Shown: in pieces, positions 1 to 4,727 of the stretch
Numbering within the stretch: position 1 is the first letter of the stretch
How the letters are laid out: each line of letters starts with the position of its first letter
Virus record (IMG/VR): IMGVR_UViG_3300044951_002330
Coordinates: 1-32,901 of that record
Source of the DNA: a virus
Strand: one strand, 5' to 3'
Length of the DNA: 32,901 nt
The notes under the pieces: model-generated
What the model saw: only the letters and a program-made list of their open reading frames with translations
Database searches by the model: none
What the model was told of the DNA's origin: nothing
Program-made: the position numbers and the translations under genes

Positions 1-200
1 TTTAGTTCATCTCTAACTAATTTTCTTGCTGATGTGCCAAATCTATCAATGGCTATGCTCCCCTCAAGGGACATAAATGCAGCCAGTACTTCAATCTCTT
101 TTGGAGTGAGAGTAACAGGCAAGAACACATTGACTATAGCCAAGTGCTTCTCATAGTACTGCTTTGCTGGCAGGGTGAGCTGTTTCTTTAATGGTGTCAT
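1..200 (-). CDS. Partial leftward gene, HTH-like protein (N-terminal 66 aa)
   Basis: Reading the minus strand from an ATG at 200 down to base 1 gives an uninterrupted frame beginning MTPLKKQLTLPAKQYYEKHL, so the gene leaves the window on the left. AAGGA lies 2 nt upstream of the ATG. Residues ~31-65 contain LTPKEIEVLAAFMSLEG followed by DRFGTSARKLVRDEL, a spacing that resembles a small helix-turn-helix or winged-helix unit, with the second part as a possible recognition helix. It is divergent from the rightward block, so it is probably the first gene of the leftward (late) transcription unit, and a transcriptional regulator would fit. The family is not identified; the frame and partial status are clear, the DNA-binding role is inference. 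Confidence 0.7.
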   Translation of the reverse strand, partial: MTPLKKQLTLPAKQYYEKHLAIVNVFLPVTLTPKEIEVLAAFMSLEGSIAIDRFGTSARKLVRDEL

Positions 201-430
201 TCCTTATATACTTTTAGGGTTATGCTTGAGACAAAGTTAATAAAAATATTAATATGAGCATTAAGAAAACAATTTAATTTTCATAAGTTTCAATATTAAC
301 AAACTACCACTACCAATAAAGAGGCACATACCCTATTATGGTAGTAAAAATAATTAACAGTAAGTGTTATCAAAAAATTTTTTTGGTAAAATTTTTTGGG
401 AAAGTTGTGAAAGTGTATGTGTCCTTAAGA

Positions 431-452
431 ACAGCCCCCACTGATTTTTAGG
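431..452 (+). promoter_or_regulatory. ACAGCCC-type element, copy 1
   Basis: First of four related ~21-nt blocks (others at 777, 1674, 2132) with the common pattern ACAGCCC, then ~4 nt containing CT, then a T/A-rich part ending TTAG. This copy is the most divergent, with CCCCC in place of CCCTT. It lies 48 nt before a possible GTG start and 66 nt before the ATG of the micro-ORF at 518. It may be a phage promoter or a conserved 5' leader element. Confidence 0.45.
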
Positions 453-517
453 GAAAGGCATCCCCCCACCCAAGTGATGTCAAAACTAAATTTTCAGCCG
501 TGAATATAATAAATAGA

Positions 518-622
518 ATGGTCTATGCCTTGAGGAATCCAAGGTTGGACATGGGATTGGTAGCAGTGTTGTACTGTACAACACTGTGGTTACTAATCAT
601 TCTTAGTGTTGTGTATCTATGA
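518..622 (+). CDS. Possible 34-aa membrane micro-protein
   Basis: ATG at 518 opens a 34-codon frame whose C-terminal ~22 residues form a hydrophobic stretch (GLVAVLYCTTLWLLIILSVV) long enough for one transmembrane helix. It follows copy 1 of the ACAGCCC element, as the other small early genes do. Against it, a 10-bp perfect palindrome (564-586) lies inside the frame, so the region may have been selected as a DNA or RNA structure. A GTG at 500 would extend the frame by six codons. Low confidence. Confidence 0.25.
   Translation: MVYALRNPRLDMGLVAVLYCTTLWLLIILSVVYL
564..586. repeat. Perfect inverted repeat (10-bp arms, 3-nt loop)
   Basis: CAGTGTTGTA (564-573) and TACAACACTG (577-586) are exact reverse complements around CTG. 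This is the first of a cluster of inverted repeats sharing the GTGTTGTA/TACAACAC core, placed in the divergent control region, so it is a candidate operator or part of an origin. Confidence 0.7.
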
Positions 623-634
623 TTGATACAACAC
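606..634. repeat. Imperfect inverted repeat with the same core
   Basis: GTGTTG plus TATC (606-617, with a 2-nt bulge) pairs with GATACAACAC (625-634). The ACAACAC half-site is shared with the 564-586 palindrome, which suggests a common binding factor instead of two unrelated hairpins. Confidence 0.55.
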
Positions 635-640
635 AATTTA

Positions 641-673
641 TATGATGTGTGTACTACATATACACACATCATA
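641..673. repeat. Long perfect inverted repeat (13-bp arms, 7-nt loop)
   Basis: TATGATGTGTGTA (641-653) and TACACACATCATA (661-673) are exact reverse complements around a 7-nt loop. No T-run follows, so it is not a standard intrinsic terminator. With the neighbouring palindromes and the smaller hairpins at 729-744 (ATAGCC/GGCTAT) and 757-769 (AGATA/TATCT) it makes the densest dyad cluster in the window, upstream of the first rightward gene. Confidence 0.7.
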
Positions 674-776
674 CTATAATACAGTCAACTAGTAGACTAT
701 AACATTACCTCTGATGAGACTAGACGAAATAGCCAATAGGCTATCAGGTATAAGTAAGATAAGCTATCTATAAGGG

Positions 777-798
777 ACAGCCCTTACTTGTTCTTAGG
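777..798 (+). promoter_or_regulatory. ACAGCCC-type element, copy 2
   Basis: ACAGCCCTTAC followed by TTGTTCTTAGG. It ends 35 nt before the ATG at 834. The same element precedes the paralogous gene at 1727 with nearly the same spacing (32 nt), so it probably drives or controls both. Confidence 0.5.
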
Positions 799-833
799 CA
801 ATATTGCCGCAAAATTCCATAAAACCTTATAAA

Positions 834-1079
834 ATGGAATCTATTAAATTTATAACTGTTGAGCAGTTTAAAACTCAAATTGGTACTAGTACAGTGAAAG
901 TGTTGAAAAATGAGAAAACTGAGAAGTTATTCTTATCAACAGACAATGGAGATTGTTACAAAGTGCAACAAGACATCAATCCTAAATTGGAGATGAAAAT
1001 GCTAATCAAAGATGGTAACATCAGTGATGCTTGTCTTGTGAATGTTAGTGGAGGTGCAACTGAGCAATTCAGTCTTTAA
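834..1079 (+). CDS. Small conserved phage protein, paralogue A (81 aa)
   Basis: The product of this gene is about 60% identical by eye to the 81-aa product of 1727-1972. Shared blocks are KFITVE near the N-terminus, KLFLSTDNGD in the middle (residues ~36-45) and DACLVNV-GGA-EQF-L at the C-terminus. ATG 834 is preferred over the upstream ATG at 804 because it gives exactly the length and N-terminus of the paralogue and the same distance from the upstream ACAGCCC element. There is no signal peptide, membrane segment or Cys cluster; the pattern suggests a small beta-rich soluble protein. It has its own element upstream and a terminator downstream, so it is a single-gene unit. Function unknown; an early host-takeover or DNA-binding role is possible but unsupported. 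Confidence 0.85.
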   Translation: MESIKFITVEQFKTQIGTSTVKVLKNEKTEKLFLSTDNGDCYKVQQDINPKLEMKMLIKDGNISDACLVNVSGGATEQFSL

Positions 1080-1088
1080 TTATTAATT

Positions 1089-1113
1089 AAGGGGAGTAGA
1101 AATATTCCCCTTT
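1089..1113 (+). terminator. Intrinsic terminator after the first 81-aa gene
   Basis: AAGGGGA (1089-1095) pairs with TCCCCTT (1106-1112) over a 10-nt loop, followed by only a short T-run, so termination may be leaky. It starts 10 nt after the stop codon. Confidence 0.65.
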
Positions 1114-1126
1114 AATAACAACTATT

Positions 1127-1504
1127 ATGGACACAATTGAAGCCCTTTACTTTGAAAATGAATCTCTTAGACAAGAAGTTATGAGATTGAATGAAATTAT
1201 TATATCTTATCAAAATAAAGATATAGCAATCAATACAAATTACAAACATTATGATAATGATTTTGAGAATGAGTATTATAATGATAATGATGATTATTAT
1301 TTTAATAACAGAAGTCCTCAAGAAATGTTTGAAGATTATGTAATGTTTATTGATGTATATTCCCCTGAAGCTGCAAATTATTTCACTGAGTGGTTTAGAT
1401 ATTCTGCAATGACAGATGAATATTGGATAGACCCTAAAGAGGAAGCCAATGAAGCTGAAGCTTTCAGAATAATTTGGAAGAATAGATTAGTAGAATTAAC
1501 TTAA
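1127..1504 (+). CDS. Acidic hypothetical protein (125 aa)
   Basis: The N-terminal ~30 residues (ALYFENESLRQEVMRLNEII) form a leucine-zipper-like coiled coil with heptad spacing. A low-complexity, strongly acidic D/N/Y-rich linker follows (residues ~40-60), then an aromatic- and acid-rich C-terminal part containing MFEDYVMFIDVYSPEAANYF. It has no Cys/His cluster, signal peptide or membrane helix. It is flanked by terminators on both sides. A small acidic protein with a coiled coil in an early phage region could be a DNA mimic or an inhibitor of a host factor, but this is speculation. Confidence 0.75.
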   Translation: MDTIEALYFENESLRQEVMRLNEIIISYQNKDIAINTNYKHYDNDFENEYYNDNDDYYFNNRSPQEMFEDYVMFIDVYSPEAANYFTEWFRYSAMTDEYWIDPKEEANEAEAFRIIWKNRLVELT

Positions 1505-1510
1505 TAACAA

Positions 1511-1538
1511 GGGAGCAACTTAGGTTGCTCTCTTTTTT
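1511..1538 (+). terminator. Intrinsic terminator
   Basis: GGGAGCAAC (1511-1519) pairs with GTTGCTCTC (1524-1532, one G-U) around TTAG, followed by six T. It lies 6 nt after the stop of the 125-aa gene. Confidence 0.85.
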
Positions 1539-1666
1539 AAAAGCCCTTTCTTATGGTTCACAGTTACCATTCTCTTTTAAAACCCTTTCATTATGGTTCA
1601 GCCCTAACTATAATATATGATAAGGTATGAGGAATAAGGAAAGCATCTCCTTATTATGGTTCACAC
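1535..1666 (+). repeat. Direct repeats with TTATGGTTCA core
   Basis: TTTTAAAA-CCCTTTC-TTATGGTTCA occurs at 1535-1560 and 1575-1600, with shorter versions at 1647-1666 (CTCCTTATTATGGTTCACAC) and, outside this span, at 2011-2030. Each carries an ATG; the reading frames opened are 25, 4, 12 and 4 codons long. The spacer also holds a degenerate ACAGCCC-like segment (CAGCCCTAACT, 1599-1609). These may be leader-peptide starts, decayed gene starts or protein-binding repeats. Confidence 0.55.
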
Positions 1667-1673
1667 CTTGGAA

Positions 1674-1694
1674 ACAGCCCTTACTAATTATTAG
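1674..1694 (+). promoter_or_regulatory. ACAGCCC-type element, copy 3
   Basis: ACAGCCCTTACTAATTATTA plus G. It ends 32 nt before the ATG at 1727, matching the spacing of copy 2 to the paralogous gene. It overlaps the 3' end of a 12-codon frame opened at 1657, whose stop codon is the TAG of the element. Confidence 0.5.
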
Positions 1695-1709
1695 TCACAT
1701 ATTCATTAA

Positions 1710-1724
1710 TTTAAAACCAAGAAA
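1710..1724 (+). repeat. Start-codon leader repeat TTTAAAACCAAGAAA
   Basis: The 15-nt leader lies 2 nt before the ATG at 1727. The same block, or a close form, precedes the starts at 2913, 3379, 3522 and 3672, with shortened forms before 5300. There is no Shine-Dalgarno sequence, so this probably acts as an A-rich translation enhancer. Confidence 0.65.
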
Positions 1725-1726
1725 TC

Positions 1727-1972
1727 ATGGCAGACGTGAAATTTATTACAGTAGAAGCTTTTAAAGCACAAGTGGGAACAAGTAGAATAAGCATATTGCT
1801 TAATGCTAAAACAGACAAATTGTTTTTGTCTACAGACAATGGGGACACATATAGAGTCCAAGGAGACATTGACAAAAACAAGGAAATGAGAATGTTAATT
1901 CCAGAAACAGGAATAGCAGATGCCTGTTTAGTTAATGTAGCAGGTGGTGCAAGTGAACAATTTGCACTGTAA
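1727..1972 (+). CDS. Small conserved phage protein, paralogue B (81 aa)
   Basis: Same length and fold pattern as the product of 834-1079; conserved blocks are KFITVEAFKAQVGTS, KLFLSTDNGD and DACLVNVAGGASEQFAL. Differences cluster at residues 20-30 and 48-60, suggesting divergence in one surface. The start is supported by the repeated leader directly upstream. The gene is a single unit bounded by the ACAGCCC element and a terminator at 1981. Keeping two copies in a compact phage genome suggests a dosage need or two related targets. Function unknown. Confidence 0.88.
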   Translation: MADVKFITVEAFKAQVGTSRISILLNAKTDKLFLSTDNGDTYRVQGDIDKNKEMRMLIPETGIADACLVNVAGGASEQFAL

Positions 1973-1980
1973 CATACAGA

Positions 1981-2010
1981 GAATGAGGGGTAAAACCCTC
2001 ATTTCTTTTT
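1981..2010 (+). terminator. Intrinsic terminator
   Basis: AATGAGGG (1982-1989) pairs with CCCTCATT (1996-2003), followed by TCTTTTT. It lies 9 nt after the stop of the second 81-aa gene. Confidence 0.8.
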
Positions 2011-2131
2011 ATCCCTTTATTATGGTTCACAACTAAAGATATACTTAAAGCTGTAAGGGGCTTATAAGTAGGAGTTATAGGGCTAGAGTTCAACACTTTA
2101 GCTCTATTAATTCACTTCTTACACTCAGGAC

Positions 2132-2152
2132 ACAGCCCTCACTAATTCTTAG
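2132..2152 (+). promoter_or_regulatory. ACAGCCC-type element, copy 4
   Basis: ACAGCCCTCACTAATTCTTA plus G. It ends 34 nt before an ATG at 2187 and 121 nt before the more protein-like start at 2274. It probably serves the small membrane-protein genes that follow. Confidence 0.5.
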
Positions 2153-2273
2153 CTGTATTGTCTATTTTAATAAGCTAACTGCTTGAATGTTAGTGTGTAA
2201 CAGAAGAGATACCCACTATTTTACCACTATTTTCACTTCACAAATAACAAACTATTCACAAATACATAGCCAA

Positions 2274-2429
2274 ATGTCAAACACTTTTACAATTACCCTA
2301 ATCATATTTCTAATTATAGTTCAACATTATTCCTATAAATACAAAAGAGAATATATTGGCAATACCATATCAACTATTCTTTTTATTTTTGCTTGTCTTA
2401 TCTTAACAGGTAAAATACAATTTCACTAA
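2274..2429 (+). CDS. Small membrane protein (51 aa)
   Basis: From ATG 2274 the product has two hydrophobic segments (residues ~4-18 and ~33-47) separated by a basic, Tyr/Lys-rich loop (HYSYKYKREYIG), which suggests a two-helix hairpin in the inner membrane. An in-frame ATG at 2187 would add 29 polar residues. That longer start keeps the 32-35 nt spacing to the upstream element, while 2274 gives a better membrane-protein N-terminus; the sequence does not decide. Function unknown; small membrane proteins in this position of phage genomes often modify the host envelope or exclude other phages. Confidence 0.5.
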   Translation: MSNTFTITLIIFLIIVQHYSYKYKREYIGNTISTILFIFACLILTGKIQFH

Positions 2430-2457
2430 TTACCTAACCCTTTAAAATTCATTTATT

Positions 2458-2604
2458 ATGATTACAACTAACACCTTACTATTTATAGTAATAGTCTTGT
2501 TGTTAATCATCCTGATACTTTTGTCCTTACCACTTGTTAAGAAGCTATTCTTTAATAAACATATTAATATGTTAGATGGAGACAAACCTTTTTGGGAAGA
2601 TTAA
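2458..2604 (+). CDS. Small single-pass membrane protein (48 aa)
   Basis: ATG 2458 opens a 48-codon frame. Residues ~7-25 are almost purely Leu/Ile/Val (LLFIVIVLLLIILILLSLPL), one clear transmembrane helix, followed by a basic KK and a short polar tail ending DKPFWED. It starts 28 nt after the previous small membrane gene and probably shares its transcript. By the positive-inside pattern the C-terminal tail is probably cytoplasmic. No family recognised. Confidence 0.6.
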   Translation: MITTNTLLFIVIVLLLIILILLSLPLVKKLFFNKHINMLDGDKPFWED

Positions 2605-2614
2605 TAACTATTTT

Positions 2615-2669
2615 ATTTTATTGTAATTATCTAACTTATTCATTATTAGTTATTTAATTACAATAAAAT
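2615..2669 (+). repeat. Long A/T-rich hairpin (15-bp perfect arms)
   Basis: ATTTTATTGTAATTA (2615-2629) is the exact reverse complement of 2655-2669. Inside, TAACT (2632-2636) pairs with AGTTA (2648-2652) after a 2x2 internal loop, giving ~20 bp of helix. It lies 10 nt after the 48-aa gene and just before the candidate RNA at 2681. It could terminate or process the upstream transcript or protect the RNA's 5' end. Confidence 0.6.
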
Positions 2670-2680
2670 GAATAAAGAAA

Positions 2681-2823
2681 GTACCAAAGAAAGATACTAT
2701 GTTATATATCTTTTAGAAGAGTTGGCAGTGTAGAGGGTGCTGGGCACAACTCTACATAGGTGTTCTTTGATACTCAGGTGCTGAGTTGGCGAAGTTACTG
2801 TTTATTTTTGACATAAAGCCGAC
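2681..2823 (+). ncRNA. Candidate structured RNA 1
   Basis: Several non-overlapping helices can be read directly. GTACCAAAGAA (2681-2691) pairs with TTCTTTGATAC (2763-2773) with one mismatch and encloses a GC-rich hairpin: TGTAGAG (2729-2735) with CTCTACA (2750-2756), capped by GTGC-TGG-GCAC (2737-2747). This is followed by ACTCAG-GTG-CTGAGT (2772-2786) and GTTGGC (2785-2790) with GCCGAC (2818-2823, one G-U). The first and last helices share a base or two at their junctions. The segment is more GC-rich than its surroundings and has no coding frame. It does not match tRNA architecture. Confidence 0.5.
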
Positions 2824-2900
2824 AACAAACGACTATTTTACATTACCACAAATATAAACCCCACTCTAGGGCTACAATATAGAGAATCAAATAAATTAAT

Positions 2901-2912
2901 AAAACCAAGGAA
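2901..2912 (+). repeat. Start-codon leader repeat (variant)
   Basis: AAAACCAAGGAA abuts the ATG at 2913. It is a variant of the leader at 1710, 3363, 3506 and 3655, with G replacing one A. Confidence 0.55.
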
Positions 2913-3134
2913 ATGGAAAGTAGATTAATGCATATATTAGCTGGAATAGCTAAAGAATATAGGGCAATCAATAGAATGATGCAATTACCTTCAGTTGGTA
3001 AACCTAGAACAAACAGAACCTCAAACAAGTCTAAGTTGAAACAGACAAAAAGTAAACCAAATATTAAATATAAATCTTCTAAGCCAATAAGCTCAAAAGT
3101 AACCAAAACATTTAGAAACAAGTCAAATATATAG
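2913..3134 (+). CDS. Small, highly basic protein (73 aa)
   Basis: The N-terminal ~28 residues form a possible amphipathic helix (MESRLMHILAGIAKEYRAIN). The rest is Lys/Ser/Asn/Thr-rich and strongly positively charged, with few hydrophobic residues, so it is probably disordered and nucleic-acid binding. The start is supported by the leader repeat touching the ATG. It stands between two candidate structured RNAs. No family recognised; RNA or DNA binding is inferred only from charge. Confidence 0.6.
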   Translation: MESRLMHILAGIAKEYRAINRMMQLPSVGKPRTNRTSNKSKLKQTKSKPNIKYKSSKPISSKVTKTFRNKSNI

Positions 3135-3152
3135 CTATCTATAGCTAAATTT

Positions 3153-3224
3153 AAAGAGAGAGAATAATATTATGGTATTTGGTGTATTGATATCTAAAGT
3201 CCCAATGAAGTAATACTCTCTTTT
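3153..3224 (+). ncRNA. Candidate hairpin RNA with terminal T-run
   Basis: AAAGAGAG (3153-3160) pairs with CTCTCTTT (3216-3223), enclosing ~55 nt, and the 3' arm runs into TTTT. It starts 18 nt after the stop of the basic 73-aa gene. It could be a long-loop terminator or a small RNA ending at the T-run. The inner part shows no strong additional helix by eye. Confidence 0.35.
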
Positions 3225-3230
3225 ATGATT

Positions 3231-3356
3231 AAACTAATCTAAAGTAATAAAACTCTTGCTGACTGAAACTTGGGGGACATCATTTAAAAAGATGCAAGTA
3301 GAGGAGGCATAAGAATAATAGAAAGCTGGTAAAGACCCAGAAAGATTAGTTTTTTA
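3231..3356 (+). ncRNA. Candidate structured RNA 2, closed by 10-bp helix
   Basis: AAACTAATCT (3231-3240) is the exact reverse complement of AGATTAGTTT (3343-3352), which continues into a T-run (3350-3355). Inside are CTTGC (3254-3258) with GCAAG (3294-3298) enclosing CATC/GATG (3278-3281, 3291-3294; one shared base, so the two compete at their junction), and CTGG (3326-3329) with CCAG (3337-3340). The purine-rich, G-rich segment CTTGGGGGAC (3269-3278) stands out in this A/T-rich region. A long closing helix plus terminal T-run is what an independently terminated small RNA would look like. Confidence 0.5.
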
Positions 3357-3362
3357 ACTCAC

Positions 3363-3376
3363 TTAAAACCAAGAAA
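3363..3376 (+). repeat. Start-codon leader repeat
   Basis: TTAAAACCAAGAAA lies 2 nt before a GTG start at 3379. The conserved leader is the main argument that the GTG is used. Confidence 0.6.
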
Positions 3377-3378
3377 TC

Positions 3379-3510
3379 GTGAACAAAATCAAACAACAAC
3401 TCCAATATTATTGGAAAAACAGACAAGCAGTAATTGGTATTGCAATCATTATTTTATTTGTGATAGCAGTATTAGGTTTATTAGAAAAAGTAATTGAAAC
3501 AATCATTTAA
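3379..3510 (+). CDS. Small membrane protein with GTG start (43 aa)
   Basis: The frame from GTG 3379 encodes a basic, aromatic N-terminus (NKIKQQLQYYWKNRQ), one transmembrane helix (residues ~17-34, AVIGIAIIILFVIAVLGLLE) and a short tail. GTG is chosen because the conserved leader sits directly before it and no ATG is available. The stop codon of this gene is embedded in the leader of the next one. It is the first of three consecutive small genes for membrane or exported proteins. Function unknown. Confidence 0.6.
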   Translation: MNKIKQQLQYYWKNRQAVIGIAIIILFVIAVLGLLEKVIETII

Positions 3511-3520
3511 AACCAAGAAA
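3506..3520 (+). repeat. Start-codon leader repeat
   Basis: TTTAAAACCAAGAAA, ending 1 nt before the ATG at 3522. Its TTTAA overlaps the stop codon of the preceding gene. Confidence 0.65.
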
Positions 3521-3521
3521 A

Positions 3522-3659
3522 ATGAGAACATTTAAACACCAATCTTTTATGTTTTATCTAAGACATAGAGAAGAAGCTATTGCAATTATAGCATTCGGAT
3601 TAATATTACTCGCAGGAGTAGAATTAGTAAAACAAGTAATTTATTTAACCTTTATTTAA
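3522..3659 (+). CDS. Small membrane protein (45 aa)
   Basis: The basic N-terminus (MRTFKHQSFMFYLRHREE) is followed by one transmembrane helix (residues ~19-35, AIAIIAFGLILLAGVEL) and a short C-terminal tail. Charge distribution and length match the 43-aa product just upstream, so the two may be diverged duplicates or partners in a membrane complex. The leader repeat lies directly upstream and another copy overlaps the stop codon. Confidence 0.65.
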   Translation: MRTFKHQSFMFYLRHREEAIAIIAFGLILLAGVELVKQVIYLTFI

Positions 3660-3669
3660 AACCAAGAAA
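3655..3669 (+). repeat. Start-codon leader repeat
   Basis: TTTAAAACCAAGAAA, ending 2 nt before the ATG at 3672 and containing the stop codon of the 45-aa gene. Confidence 0.65.
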
Positions 3670-3671
3670 AC

Positions 3672-3935
3672 ATGAAGAAAATTCTGTTTATTATCCTATT
3701 ATTGATAGGAGGAATGTCAATCCAAGCTCAAACAACCTATAAAAAAGGAGCAGATGGTAAATTAATATCAACATCAGTTGGTATAGTAAGTACTCCTAGT
3801 GTTAAAACTAGTGATGTTGTAACTATTAAAGATACAGATTATCCTGTCTTTAAAACAGCAAGAGGTAAATTCTACATAGTTAGAATATCAAAAAATACAG
3901 GTAAAGAATACAAACAATACATTAAAATAGAGTAA
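3672..3935 (+). CDS. Exported small protein with signal peptide (87 aa)
   Basis: A textbook Sec signal peptide is visible: MKK, then a hydrophobic core ILFIILLLIGGM, then SIQAQ with probable cleavage after SIQA or AQ near residue 19-20. The mature ~67 residues are polar and beta-prone (ISTSVGIVSTPS, DYPVFKTARGKFYIVRIS) and end EYKQYIKIE. No lipobox Cys. It would be delivered to the periplasm or secreted during infection. Together with the adjacent membrane proteins it points to envelope modification, perhaps superinfection exclusion or lysis control, though none is shown by homology. Only 2 nt separate it from the next gene. Confidence 0.75.
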   Translation: MKKILFIILLLIGGMSIQAQTTYKKGADGKLISTSVGIVSTPSVKTSDVVTIKDTDYPVFKTARGKFYIVRISKNTGKEYKQYIKIE

Positions 3936-3937
3936 TT

Positions 3938-4258
3938 ATGTCAATTAAAAGAAAATACTCTGAATGTATAGCTTGGTTAATACCTAAAGGTTATGTTGAA
4001 ATCTTCTCTAATCATCCTATTTCAGAGATTAGAGAAGTACATTTCATTAAAGATGCTATTAGAATTAAATGTTATTTTAATGATAATATTGTCTTTTATT
4101 GTCAATTACAATCTAGTATTTCATATAAACCTATTCTTCATATTATTTCACAAAGATTTGAAATAGGAGATGAAGAAGTATTTGAAGTACATAGAAGAAT
4201 CCTAGAATATGTTGAAAAACTAACTTCTAAAGATGAAAAAAATGGACAAGAAACCTAG
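3938..4258 (+). CDS. Hypothetical protein (106 aa)
   Basis: Soluble protein with alternating hydrophobic residues suggesting a beta-sheet in the first 70 residues (YVEIFSNHPISEIREVHFI, NDNIVFYCQLQS), followed by a helical, charged C-terminus. No recognisable motif. It begins 2 nt after the exported-protein gene and overlaps the next gene by 26 nt (or 17 nt if that one starts at 4242), so the three are probably one operon. Confidence 0.7.
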   Translation: MSIKRKYSECIAWLIPKGYVEIFSNHPISEIREVHFIKDAIRIKCYFNDNIVFYCQLQSSISYKPILHIISQRFEIGDEEVFEVHRRILEYVEKLTSKDEKNGQET

Positions 4259-4655
4259 TATTAGATTTAACTATGAAATTGCAGAGTTTTACAGAATGGA
4301 AGAAAGTGGTAAAGTAGCCATTAAACCAAGAATTAAAACTCTGCAACAATTAGCATCCTATTTAATGAGAGATTTTCTCGAAGCAAATGCTATTAAATAT
4401 GGAATGGAAGGAAAAGTAACAATGATTGATTGGGTATTATCTAAACAAAATACTGGTAGATATACTAGAGAGAATTGTTTAGATAATATATCTGCATTAA
4501 TTATGAATTGTTATAGACTGTTTAAAAAACAGGGAGAATTACCTTTAAATACTAAAGAAGTTAAACAACTTCAATTTATGTTGAGAAAGGATTTAGAAGC
4601 AGCATTAGAATATCAAAAAGAAAAAGAAATAGAGGGGAGTCCTTTGCCTGATTAA
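4233..4655 (+). CDS. Hypothetical helical protein (140 aa)
   Basis: Mostly alpha-helical by composition, with many Lys/Glu/Leu. Central region contains LQQLASYLMRDFLEANAIKYG and ENCLDNISALIMNCYRLFKK; the C-terminus is a charged helix ending EGSPLPD. The start may be ATG 4233 or ATG 4242; the latter reduces overlap with the preceding gene to 17 nt. No catalytic motif or zinc site. Role unknown. Confidence 0.7.
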   Translation: MKKMDKKPSIRFNYEIAEFYRMEESGKVAIKPRIKTLQQLASYLMRDFLEANAIKYGMEGKVTMIDWVLSKQNTGRYTRENCLDNISALIMNCYRLFKKQGELPLNTKEVKQLQFMLRKDLEAALEYQKEKEIEGSPLPD

Positions 4656-4727
4656 ATAGTGAAATTTATGTTTTTCGTAGAATATAATACATTATTAGGG
4701 TAGGTTGAATACAAAATTCCCCCTATA

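Larger units (their letters stand above)
201..833. promoter_or_regulatory. Divergent control region between leftward and rightward blocks
   Basis: This 630-nt stretch separates the leftward gene ending at the left edge from the first secure rightward gene at 834. It contains two copies of the ACAGCCC-type element (431-452, 777-798), a cluster of inverted repeats between 564 and 769, and one weak micro-ORF (518-622). From 201 to 430 it is A/T-rich without an obvious gene. Divergent promoters and possibly a replication origin are the natural content of such a region in a two-block phage genome; neither function can be proved from sequence alone. Confidence 0.6.
2605..2912 (+). other. Gene-free stretch with hairpin and candidate structured RNA
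   Basis: No convincing coding frame. It holds a long A/T hairpin (2615-2669), a multi-stem structure (2681-2823) and, at its end, the leader AAAACCAAGGAA directly before the ATG at 2913. Confidence 0.6.

Noticed and set aside
1112-1321. Ile-rich minus-strand frame
   Set aside because: It is the antisense of an Asn/Asp-rich low-complexity segment; no leader and wrong direction.
1535-2030. CRISPR-like array
   Set aside because: The repeats are short, few, unequally spaced and contain start codons; no spacer pattern.
2187-2273. N-terminal extension of the 51-aa membrane protein from ATG 2187
   Set aside because: The extra 29 residues are polar with no leader-like pattern. The spacing to the upstream element keeps it possible, so it is mentioned but not used as the start.
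2717-2790. Possible tRNA in the structured region
   Set aside because: Hairpins are present, but there is no GGTTCRA-type T-loop, no 7-bp acceptor helix at the right distance and no 3' CCA, so it was kept as a generic structured RNA.
2843-3121. Hydrophobic minus-strand frame opposite the basic 73-aa gene
   Set aside because: It is the antisense shadow of a Lys/Ser-rich frame (which gives Leu/Phe-rich translations) and lies against the direction of the whole block.
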